Source: Thermococcus sp.
Lineage (GTDB): Archaea; Methanobacteriota_B; Thermococci; Thermococcales; Thermococcaceae
Direction: 5' to 3'
Assembly: GCA_027062125.1 (NCBI GenBank)
Contig: JAMOTW010000142.1
Location: forward strand, 1 to 5,139
DNA: 5,139 nucleotides
Shown here: positions 1 through 4,983 of the stretch, one piece after another
How positions within the stretch are numbered: the stretch's first letter is position 1
Layout of the letters: each line of letters begins with the position of its first letter
Made by a program: the position numbers and the translations under genes
Notes under the pieces: generated by a model
What the model was told of the DNA's origin: nothing
The model's database searches: none
Seen by the model: the letters and a program-made list of their open reading frames with translations, nothing else

Positions 1-633
1 ATCGAAGACCTCAACAGACACATCGCCGGGCTTTATCGCCAGCGGTAGCTCGGTGCAGCCGAGGATTACCCCCTCGATGCCCTCCTCCCTGGCGTACCTC
101 TCTATGAGGTCTATCAAGTAGGGTTTGTGCTCGAAGTTCTCGAAGGCGAGCTCGCTGAAGATTATTCTGTCGATCTCGTCCATCTCCTCTTCAACAGGAG
201 TTACCACGTCAAAGCCCGCCTCGCGGAGGGCGTTCTTGTAGAAGTCGGCCGTCATCGTCGTCTTGGTTCCAAGGAGAAGGACCCTCTTAACACCTCTCCT
301 CCTCATCTCCTCGATGAGCGCGTCGATTATGCTCACCATCGGGACGCTTACGGCCTTCTGGATCTCCGGGAAGACTATGTGGGGCGTGTTGGCGGAGAGC
401 GATATTATCTCGGCACCGGCCCTCTCAAGGGCTCTGGCCGCGTTTATCAGGATTTCAGTCCTACCCTCCCAGCCGCGCGGGTTGTTTTTGAACTCCTCAA
501 AGTTTATTGAGTAGATTATGAGCTCCGGGAACGTGAAGGGACCGAACTTCTCCCTGCTTATCTTGATGTAGTTCTGGTAGTAGTAGCAGGTTGATTCCGG
601 TGTCGTTCCGCCGATTATCCCTATCTTCTTCAT
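1..633 (-). CDS. Aspartate/glutamate racemase family protein (3' end beyond the window)
   Basis: The visible 211 residues have the Asp/Glu racemase fold signature: an N-terminal KIGIIGG strand-loop followed by TPES, the segment SANTPH (80-85), LLGTKTTM (120-127) and the second active-site motif LGCTELPLAI (191-200) with Cys193. Family members interconvert L- and D-aspartate or glutamate without cofactor, using two facing thiols. Here the first position is Ala81 instead of Cys, so only Cys193 remains. From memory, P. horikoshii PH1733 has the same ANTPH segment, and E. coli YgeA has Thr there, so this is an atypical subgroup whose substrate is unsure. The start at 633 is supported by AGGTGG just upstream. 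The family is usually about 230 residues, so roughly 20 are missing at the left edge. The gene has its own TATA-like box and follows a T-rich terminator after mscS, so it is probably transcribed alone. The family assignment is firm; actual racemase activity is not. Confidence 0.9.
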   Translation of the reverse strand, partial: MKKIGIIGGTTPESTCYYYQNYIKISREKFGPFTFPELIIYSINFEEFKNNPRGWEGRTEILINAARALERAGAEIISLSANTPHIVFPEIQKAVSVPMVSIIDALIEEMRRRGVKRVLLLGTKTTMTADFYKNALREAGFDVVTPVEEEMDEIDRIIFSELAFENFEHKPYLIDLIERYAREEGIEGVILGCTELPLAIKPGDVSVEVFD

Positions 634-679
634 GATAACCACCTGAGAACCTAGCGCCGGGTAGGATATGAACCTTTTG

Positions 680-688
680 GTTTAAAAC
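680..688 (-). promoter_or_regulatory. Probable TATA box of the racemase-family gene
   Basis: On the minus strand the sequence reads GTTTTAAAC. It is centred about 50 bases before the ATG at 633, which would put the transcription start near 658 and leave a leader of about 25 bases containing the SD. It lies downstream of the T-rich stretch that should end mscS transcription, fitting a separate transcript. No convincing BRE is visible, so the call rests on composition and spacing. Confidence 0.5.
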
Positions 689-716
689 GAAATGTTAAAG
701 GGGGGTCAGAGTTTAC

Positions 717-729
717 AAAAAATCAAAAA
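717..729 (-). terminator. Oligo-T terminator after mscS
   Basis: Beginning 20 bases past the mscS stop, the minus strand has two T runs, TTTTT (729-725) and TTTTTT (722-717), separated by GA. Archaeal RNA polymerase terminates intrinsically at oligo-T without needing a hairpin, and no strong stem precedes these runs. They separate mscS from the racemase-family gene. Confidence 0.6.
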
Positions 730-748
730 TCTCCGACGATTTCGAAAA

Positions 749-1555
749 TCATTCGTTCTTAAGGTGAACGTCCAGCTGCGGGAACGGTATCTCGATGCCC
801 TCCTTCGTGTAGAGCTCGTATATACCCTTCGTGAGGTCACCCTTGACCGTCCAGTAGTCCTCTGTCTTCGCCCAGGTCCTCAGCTGCAGGTTGATGGAGG
901 AATCCGCGAGGGCTGTTATGACCACGGTCGGCTCGGGGTCATCGAGCACCTTTGGATGGCTCTTCATCAGGTCCATCGCGAGCTTTATCGCCCTGTCGAG
1001 GTCAGTTCCGTAGGCAACGCCTATATCGATGCCAACCCTCCGCGTTGGCATTCTGGTGTAGTTGACTATTATGCTACCCCAGACGAGCTTGTTGGGAATC
1101 GTTATCAGCTTGTTGTCGGCAGTTAGGAGCTTAGTTCCCATCAACCCGATGTCATGTACTTTGCCGGTTTTACCCGCTACCTCCACGACCTCACCCATGT
1201 CAATGGGCCTCAGCACGGCGAGCCAGATCCCTGCGGCGAGGTTGGTCAGCGTGTCCTGAAGGCCGAAGCCTAGGATTAAGCCTACCACAGCGGACAGGCC
1301 GAGGATTATCGGCGATACAGATATTCCAACGGCACCGAGGGCCACAATGAGGACTATCAGGTAAAGCCCTATGGCCAGAAACCTCCCTAGGAACTCGACG
1401 ACAAGTGGCGGGAGCTTCGTTTTCTTCACGCTCTTCTTGAAGAGGGAGACTATAATCTTCGCGATGATGTAGCCCACTATCAGAATTACCAGTGCCGATA
1501 CCAACTGGAACGGCGTAATCCCGATGTAGGGCAGGGGCTCATCGAAGGCTACCAT
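749..1555 (-). CDS. mscS: MscS-family small-conductance mechanosensitive channel
   Basis: This 268-residue membrane protein matches the MscS core family in length and layout (E. coli MscS has 286). Residues 16-39 and 54-76 are two hydrophobic helices. Residues 81-113 form the pore-lining TM3, rich in Gly and Ala, with the typical FGLQDTLTNLAAGIWL run. The beta domain follows, with RPIDMGEVVEV (116-126) and the conserved ITIPNKL (151-157), then an alpha/beta cytoplasmic region to the C terminus. Family members are homoheptamers that open under membrane tension and release solutes on hypo-osmotic shock. The start at 1555 is fixed by GAGGTGAT placed 3 bases upstream. The gene lies 58 bases after coaBC on the same strand, and the gap holds T runs, so separate transcription is likely. 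No functional link with coaBC is evident. I see no truncation or unusual residue. Confidence 0.93.
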   Translation of the reverse strand: MVAFDEPLPYIGITPFQLVSALVILIVGYIIAKIIVSLFKKSVKKTKLPPLVVEFLGRFLAIGLYLIVLIVALGAVGISVSPIILGLSAVVGLILGFGLQDTLTNLAAGIWLAVLRPIDMGEVVEVAGKTGKVHDIGLMGTKLLTADNKLITIPNKLVWGSIIVNYTRMPTRRVGIDIGVAYGTDLDRAIKLAMDLMKSHPKVLDDPEPTVVITALADSSINLQLRTWAKTEDYWTVKGDLTKGIYELYTKEGIEIPFPQLDVHLKNE

Positions 1556-1587
1556 ACTATCACCTCGAATGGTTTTAGAAGAATTGG

Positions 1588-1596
1588 CTAAAAAGG
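1588..1596 (-). promoter_or_regulatory. Possible TATA box of mscS
   Basis: The minus-strand sequence CCTTTTTAG is centred about 37 bases upstream of the mscS ATG, the distance expected for an archaeal TATA box with a leader of about 10 bases that just accommodates the SD. It overlaps one of the T runs assigned as the coaBC terminator, so the same bases may serve both roles or only one. Confidence 0.3.
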
Positions 1597-1603
1597 TAAA
1601 AAA
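1590..1603 (-). terminator. Oligo-T terminator after coaBC
   Basis: Ten bases past the coaBC stop the minus strand reads TTTTTT (1603-1598), ACC, then TTTTT (1594-1590). This is the archaeal oligo-T pattern, with no stem-loop before it. It makes coaBC-mscS read-through incomplete rather than impossible, since the gap is short. Confidence 0.5.
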
Positions 1604-1613
1604 GATTTTTCCT

Positions 1614-2831
1614 TCATCGGCCGAGAATCGAAATTATTTCGTCCCAGAGCCTTTCGGCGAGTTCTCTTTTACTCATCCTTGGAATCTTTCGTACCGACTT
1701 CTCCGTCACTAGCAGAACCTCGTTCTCCTCACTGCCGAAGGCCTTTAGCGTGTTTGTCACGACGAGGTCGCTTCCCGCCCTTTTGATCTGCTTTCTCGCC
1801 GCTTCAATGAGCTCCTCTTCGCTGAGGCCGGTCTCCGCTTTGAACCCAACCAGAAAAACGTCCGGCTGGAGTTTTTTGATCCTGTCTATTATCTTCGGTG
1901 TCGGCTCGAGTTCTAGCGTCAGCGACTTCCCGCTCTTTATCTTGACGTTGGCTTTCTCCTTCACCCTGAAGTCGCTGACCGCCGCCGCCAGTACCACCAC
2001 ATCATATTCCTTGCTCCTCAGCTCGTTTTCTATCGCCTCCAGCATCTCCTCAACGGTCTCAACCTCAATCTGGTTCTCGACGAAGCTGGGAACGCTCCCC
2101 TTCGTCCTTATGAGCGTGACCTCGGCACCCCTCAGCTCGGCCTCCTCGGCTATGGCGACACCCATCCTGCCGCTGCTCGCGTTGGTTATGTAGCGTATTG
2201 GGTCTATGTACTCCCTCGTCGCCCCTGCCGTGACGAGAATGCGCTTTCCTTCGAGGGTCTTTGGATGGAGCTTTTTGATGACGCGGTAGACTATCTCGTC
2301 TATCGAGGCAACCTTCGCCTTGCCCTCCTCGAATCTCGGGCCTATGAACTCGACGCCCAGTCTCTTGAGCTTTTCGATGTTCTCGACGACTATCGGGTGC
2401 TCGTACATGGTTGAGTGCATCGCGGGGGCGATCATTATAGGCGTGTGGGCAAAAGCGGTAGTCACGACGGTCGTAACGGGCGTGTCGTCTATGCCGTTGG
2501 CTATCTTCCCGATGGTGTTCGCGGTTGCGGGGCAGACCAGAACGAGGTCGGCCTTGTTCTCATGATCTCCGGCCAGCTCAACGTGCTCTATGAAGCCGGT
2601 GATTTCCGTCACGACCGGGTTTCCGGTGGCAAACTCCATAGCATAAGGGTGGATTATCTTGGTGGCGTTCTCGCTCATGACCGCGTGGACTTCCGCGCCG
2701 TGTCTTATCAGCTCCCTGGCCAGCTTAACGCACTCGACGACGGCTATACTGCCGGGAATGGCCAGAACGATCTTCCTGCCAACGAGCTTCCTGCTCTTGG
2801 TCGCGTAAATCAGCTTGACGTGGTGAAGCAT
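1614..2831 (-). CDS. coaBC: Bifunctional phosphopantothenoylcysteine decarboxylase / phosphopantothenate-cysteine ligase
   Basis: CoaBC joins 4'-phosphopantothenate to cysteine, then decarboxylates the product to 4'-phosphopantetheine for coenzyme A. The N-terminal flavoprotein domain (about 18-190) shows GSIAVVECVKLARELI, His83 in the EHVEL segment (matching the catalytic His of bacterial Dfp), PATANT (101-106) and PAMHSTMY (136-143). The C-terminal ligase domain (about 193-405) shows TAGATREYIDPIRYITNASSGRMG (201-224), AAAVSDFR (282-289), the KIKSGK loop (297-302) and GFKAET (329-334). In Thermococcales the phosphopantothenate is made by the archaeal pantoate kinase / phosphopantothenate synthetase route. 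Two bacterial active-site residues differ: His139 where E. coli has Asn in PAMN, and no Cys in the segment after GPRFEEG, where the bacterial reducing Cys sits. The start at 2831 follows GGAGGTG by 5 bases. Length, at about 400 residues, is normal. Confidence 0.95.
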   Translation of the reverse strand: MLHHVKLIYATKSRKLVGRKIVLAIPGSIAVVECVKLARELIRHGAEVHAVMSENATKIIHPYAMEFATGNPVVTEITGFIEHVELAGDHENKADLVLVCPATANTIGKIANGIDDTPVTTVVTTAFAHTPIMIAPAMHSTMYEHPIVVENIEKLKRLGVEFIGPRFEEGKAKVASIDEIVYRVIKKLHPKTLEGKRILVTAGATREYIDPIRYITNASSGRMGVAIAEEAELRGAEVTLIRTKGSVPSFVENQIEVETVEEMLEAIENELRSKEYDVVVLAAAVSDFRVKEKANVKIKSGKSLTLELEPTPKIIDRIKKLQPDVFLVGFKAETGLSEEELIEAARKQIKRAGSDLVVTNTLKAFGSEENEVLLVTEKSVRKIPRMSKRELAERLWDEIISILGR

Positions 2832-2864
2832 GTGAGCACCTCCAAGAAAAGCTGGGACTAAATC

Positions 2865-2872
2865 CTATATAA
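2865..2872 (-). promoter_or_regulatory. TATA box of coaBC
   Basis: TTATATAG lies on the minus strand in the 53-base gap between the DUF190 stop and the coaBC ATG, centred about 38 bases before the ATG. This predicts a transcript starting just upstream of the GGAGGTG at 2843-2837, a short leader typical of Thermococcales. It suggests that coaBC is not simply the third gene of the fluC-DUF190 unit. Confidence 0.6.
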
Positions 2873-2884
2873 TAGTTAGGAAGA

Positions 2885-3265
2885 TCAAAGCTCCCTGACG
2901 GCGTCCTCCTCGAACCTCTTCACTTCCTCGGAGGTGCCGACCCAGACAACTATCGTCGGCTCTACGGTTATCATGCCGTCCTGTATCATGGGCTTGATTT
3001 CGCATATCGCTTTTTCTATCTTAAAGCCCCTGTCCACAACCTCGATAACGATGGGCAGATCAGTTGAGAGCCTCATGACGTCGGCGGAATGGACGCGGCT
3101 CTTCTTTCCGAAGCCGTAGATGCCGCGGTAAACGGTTGCCCCGGCGATGTCCATCTCGCGGAGCTTTTCAACTATCGCCTTGTAGAGGGGCTTTCCGTCA
3201 AAGCGGTCGTTCTCGCCGATGTATATCTTGAGTCTGAGCGTGTTCCAGTGCTCGACCTCGACCAT
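2885..3265 (-). CDS. DUF190 family PII-like protein, partner gene of fluC
   Basis: This 126-residue soluble protein matches DUF190 (COG1993), a ferredoxin-like fold related to PII signalling proteins. Visible hallmarks are RLKIYIGENDRFDGKPLY (11-28), GATVYRGIYGFG (42-53), LSTDLPIVIEVVD (66-78), and a closing beta-strand VEPTIVVWVG (101-110). The family is commonly encoded beside or fused to CrcB/FluC, and its biochemical role is undefined; regulation or assembly of the fluoride channel is inference. I chose the start at 3265 rather than an in-frame ATG at 3298 because a full GGAGGTGAT sits 3 bases upstream, and the longer version would add 11 residues lying over the fluC 3' end. Only 4 bases separate the fluC stop from this ATG, and the fluC TGA is embedded in the SD itself, so the two are translationally coupled. 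There are no membrane segments or signal peptide. Confidence 0.92.
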   Translation of the reverse strand: MVEVEHWNTLRLKIYIGENDRFDGKPLYKAIVEKLREMDIAGATVYRGIYGFGKKSRVHSADVMRLSTDLPIVIEVVDRGFKIEKAICEIKPMIQDGMITVEPTIVVWVGTSEEVKRFEEDAVREL

Positions 3266-3269
3266 GAAA

Positions 3270-3641
3270 TCACCTCCGGGCCAGAATGAAGCCCGCAAAC
3301 ACTAAGGTGATCGTGATTATAACGTTTGCCGCGATGTTGAGGCCGGCTATGAGGTATTCCCTCTCGCGGAGGAGCGAAAAGGTCTCGTAGGAGAAGGTCG
3401 AGAACGTGCTCAAAGCGCCGCAGAACCCGGTTCCGAAGAAGGCCCTCCAGTTGGGGGGGACGTCTATTCCCCAGAACATCAGCCCGTAGAGGTAGCCGAG
3501 AATGAGGCTGGCGACGCTGTTGACCAGTAGGGTCCCTACCGGGAACTCCCTGTAGACGGGCAGGATTCCAGAGAGGTAGAACCTGGCGAGTGCCCCGAAG
3601 GCGCCCCCCATCATGATGGCCAGCGCTATTCTGACGTTCAT
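3270..3641 (-). CDS. fluC (crcB): Fluoride ion channel FluC/CrcB
   Basis: FluC is a dual-topology homodimeric membrane channel that lets cytoplasmic fluoride escape. The 123 residues fit the usual length of about 125 and form four hydrophobic helices (about 4-24, 36-57, 66-90, 97-120). Family motifs are present: GGAFGALARF (12-21), GTLLVNSVASLILG (36-49) with the conserved pore Asn41, and TGFCGALSTFSTFSYE (71-86), which carries the two fluoride-lining Phe residues (F80, F83) and the TM3 break with its central Na+ site. The start at 3641 gives the standard N terminus and follows a purine-rich GGAGAGGGGG stretch. A longer frame from 3707 adds a charged 22-residue leader unlike the family and was rejected. 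DUF190 follows after 4 bases as an operon. No recognisable fluoride riboswitch lies in this gene's own leader, in contrast to the toroid gene upstream. Confidence 0.96.
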   Translation of the reverse strand: MNVRIALAIMMGGAFGALARFYLSGILPVYREFPVGTLLVNSVASLILGYLYGLMFWGIDVPPNWRAFFGTGFCGALSTFSTFSYETFSLLREREYLIAGLNIAANVIITITLVFAGFILARR

Positions 3642-3711
3642 CTTCCCCCTCTCCTCATCAGTCCTCTGAATTCCTGGCTCTCTGGCTTCCGACCATGCCT
3701 CCAGCAAACCC

Positions 3712-3725
3712 TACTTAAGGTTTTG
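3712..3725 (-). promoter_or_regulatory. Probable fluC-DUF190 promoter (BRE plus TATA)
   Basis: The minus strand reads CAAAACCTTAAGTA, an A-rich BRE-like stretch followed by a TATA-like TTAAGTA. The start predicted about 26 bases downstream is near 3690, leaving a leader of about 50 bases before the fluC ATG at 3641. The strong TATA at 3741-3749 is nearly symmetric and could alternatively fire in this direction, giving a leader near 78 bases. Confidence 0.45.
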
Positions 3726-3740
3726 GGACCGGGGATAGCA

Positions 3741-3749
3741 TTATATAAA
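3741..3749 (+). promoter_or_regulatory. TATA box of the small plus-strand gene
   Basis: TTATATAAA is the best TATA box in the window and is centred about 32 bases before the ATG at 3777, implying a leader of only 5-10 bases. The motif is almost palindromic, so it could also serve the divergent fluC gene on the minus strand. Its presence is the main support, beyond coding appearance, for the 45-residue protein. Confidence 0.55.
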
Positions 3750-3776
3750 CCTCCACTGTCTTGGGATGTGACCGCT

Positions 3777-3914
3777 ATGGCAGGAGTTCCGAGTTTCGAG
3801 TTCGGGATAGAGGCCATCGCCCTCGCCTCGCTGATAGTGCTCCTCTCGGGCATACTCTCGATGCTCCTTGAGTCCGCCTGGGTCTCCGCTCTGAGGGCCC
3901 GCCTTCTGGATTAG
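3777..3914 (+). CDS. Small single-helix membrane protein of unknown function
   Basis: The 45-residue product is not recognised. It has a short N terminus (MAGVPSFEFG), one hydrophobic helix at about 11-32 (IEAIALASLIVLLSGILSMLLE) and a basic C-terminal tail (SALRARLLD), so it is probably a one-pass membrane peptide with the tail in the cytoplasm. Codons (ATA, CTC, GCC, AGG) fit the neighbouring genes. The start at 3777 was chosen over one at 3723 because the TATA box lies between them; the upstream GGATGTGA is one mismatch from the consensus SD. It is the only plus-strand gene supported here, placed divergently from fluC and convergent with the small minus ORF, whose stop overlaps its own within TTAG (3911-3914). 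A role beside the fluoride channel is possible but inferred from position only. Confidence 0.6.
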   Translation: MAGVPSFEFGIEAIALASLIVLLSGILSMLLESAWVSALRARLLD

Positions 3915-4093
3915 CCTTCCTCCGAAGTGGGGACAGTATTGGATTTTCCCACCATCCTTTCGCAGTCCCTCGGCGGAAGGCCGGGCTTTTCGCTGGGGCG
4001 CCCCAGCTTCTCGAGGAACCTGAAGACCGGACAGCCACAGCCCTCAACAGCCTCCCGAGGTATGTCCCCATCGCGTCCAAACCGACCACTCAA
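3911..4093 (-). CDS. Uncertain 60-codon cysteine-containing ORF after the toroid gene
   Basis: Not recognised. Reading from a TTG at 4093 that overlaps the stop of the preceding gene by four bases (TTGA) gives 60 residues with Cys19, Cys21 and Cys44 and a plausible core CGCPVFRFLEKLGRPSEK (19-36). Codons from about residue 15 to 50 look native, whereas the first ten look less so. The neighbouring frame, from GTG at 4089 or ATG at 4071, has native-looking codons for its first 20 positions before turning Arg- and Ser-rich. A one-base frameshift near 4040 joining the two could therefore explain the pattern. No good SD is visible before the TTG. If real, it would be co-transcribed with the riboswitch-controlled gene. 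It could equally be a remnant or a shadow; confidence is low. Confidence 0.35.
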   Translation of the reverse strand: MSGRFGRDGDIPREAVEGCGCPVFRFLEKLGRPSEKPGLPPRDCERMVGKSNTVPTSEEG

Positions 4094-4953
4094 AGGTGCC
4101 CGACCATCGAATCGACGACGGCTAAAGCCCTGTAGGTGTTCTGGAAGTTTGAGATGCCGAGCTCCAAACTTCTCCTGAAGCCGCCGTTGGAGTTCTGGAG
4201 CTGGCGTATGAAGCGGACGTGCCTCTTCGGGCAGGATGGCCTCTCCCCCTGGAGTTCAAGCCCCCTGGTTGCATAGAAGGTCGGCTCAAGGTACGGGGGA
4301 AGGCTGTAGGGAACCTCGGTGAAGCCGCCCCCTAGACAGAGCTCGCAGTTCCTGAAGTGCGGGCTTTTTGGAGGCCTGTAGCCGAGCGCGCGGAGGGTGT
4401 AGAGCGCCTGGTACGTCATCGTGGTGGTTGCTTGCTTCACGCCGTAGCCGCTCCCCTTCCTGAACCTCATAACAAACTCCCTGATGGCCTCTTTTTCTTC
4501 CCGGGAGAACTCGTATCCAATGGACCTGAACGCCTTGACGACCCAGTAGGTCGCTTCAAGGGGTGTTGCCGTTCCGAACTCCTCGCTGCCGCCGAGGCCA
4601 ACGGCGAACTCGCCTTCGAGGGGGTTGTACTTCGTGAACACGATGTCGGTGTGCTCCCCTGCAACGTCCCTCGCCCCAAGGATGGCAAGTCCCTCCAGAG
4701 CCATCGCTATGGCAACGACCGCGATCTGGGGCCGGATTGCCTTCTCCAAGAACTCTACCGTCTTCTCCCTGTTCGGGACCTCCAACCCGAGGAGGTCGTG
4801 GATTTTAACCGCGTAATACGTGTCGTTCACGTTGGTGTCGTCCAGAACGCTCACGAAGCAGTAACCGCCGTCATCGTGGCGTCTCCCCTCGATGTAGTCC
4901 AGAATGCCCTCCACATTAACATAGCGCCCCAGCATGTAAAGCTTCGAGCCCAT
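4090..4953 (-). CDS. Prenyltransferase-like alpha/alpha-toroid protein under a fluoride riboswitch
   Basis: The 287 residues contain about five repeats of the prenyltransferase beta / squalene-cyclase type, each a Gly-Gly-aromatic turn followed by a T-Y/F-A helix: HDDGGYCFV...NDTYYAVKIHDLLG (26-56), GEFAVGLGG...LEATYWVVKAFRSIG (114-146), GSGYGV...TYQALYTLRALG (167-191), GGGFTEV...EPTFYATRGLELQG (208-236) and SNGGFRRS...FQNTYRALAVVDSM (255-283). This predicts a cytosolic alpha/alpha barrel. The D-x-C plus His zinc site of protein prenyltransferases is not evident; instead there is C203-x-x-C206 and C241-x-x-x-H245, a possible alternative metal site. No substrate can be named. The start at 4953 follows GGAGG by 7 bases. 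A fluoride riboswitch occupies the leader, so I infer fluoride induction. fluC lies about 450 bases downstream on the same strand. Family placement is fairly sure; function is unknown. Confidence 0.85.
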   Translation of the reverse strand: MGSKLYMLGRYVNVEGILDYIEGRRHDDGGYCFVSVLDDTNVNDTYYAVKIHDLLGLEVPNREKTVEFLEKAIRPQIAVVAIAMALEGLAILGARDVAGEHTDIVFTKYNPLEGEFAVGLGGSEEFGTATPLEATYWVVKAFRSIGYEFSREEKEAIREFVMRFRKGSGYGVKQATTTMTYQALYTLRALGYRPPKSPHFRNCELCLGGGFTEVPYSLPPYLEPTFYATRGLELQGERPSCPKRHVRFIRQLQNSNGGFRRSLELGISNFQNTYRALAVVDSMVGHL

Positions 4954-4957
4954 TCTA

Positions 4958-4965
4958 CCGCCTCC
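4958..4965 (-). promoter_or_regulatory. SD site of the toroid gene, candidate target of riboswitch control
   Basis: The minus strand reads GGAGGCGG, ending 4 bases before the ATG at 4953. It is complementary over 8 base pairs to aptamer bases 5009-5001 (CCGCCCTCC) with a single bulged C at 5004. Those bases include the 5' side of the last aptamer stem, so ligand-bound aptamer and SD sequestration would exclude each other. Confidence 0.6.
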
Positions 4966-4983
4966 AAATTTTCCAGCGGAGAA

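Noticed and set aside
2885..3298. Longer DUF190 frame from ATG 3298
   Set aside because: The full GGAGGTGAT lies 3 bases before ATG 3265, and the extra 11 residues overlap the fluC C terminus in another frame.
3654..3660. C/D-box guide RNA suggested by TGATGA motifs at 3654-3660 and in the aptamer (4990-4995)
   Set aside because: No matching D box at guide-RNA spacing. The aptamer copy is explained by the conserved UGAUG of the fluoride motif, and the other runs straight into the fluC SD.
3658..3696. 12-residue upstream ORF in the fluC leader (ATG 3696, stop 3658) preceded by GGAGG
   Set aside because: The spacing between GGAGG and ATG is one base, too short for efficient initiation, and the likelier fluC transcription start lies at or after its ATG.
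3270..3707. Longer fluC reading frame starting at 3707
   Set aside because: It adds a charged 22-residue leader not found in the family, covers the proposed promoter-leader region and has no better SD than the start at 3641.
3642..3720. A second fluoride riboswitch in the fluC leader
   Set aside because: GGC(N10)GCC and CUGAUGA appear in the right order, but GAUGG is CAUGG, the AAC linker is absent and no pseudoknot partner for the loop exists after CUGAUG. It is at most a decayed resemblance.
3775..4089. 104-codon minus-strand frame from GTG 4089 as an intact gene
   Set aside because: After about 20 residues it becomes Arg-, Ser- and Pro-rich with no fold-like pattern and runs antisense across the whole small plus-strand gene.
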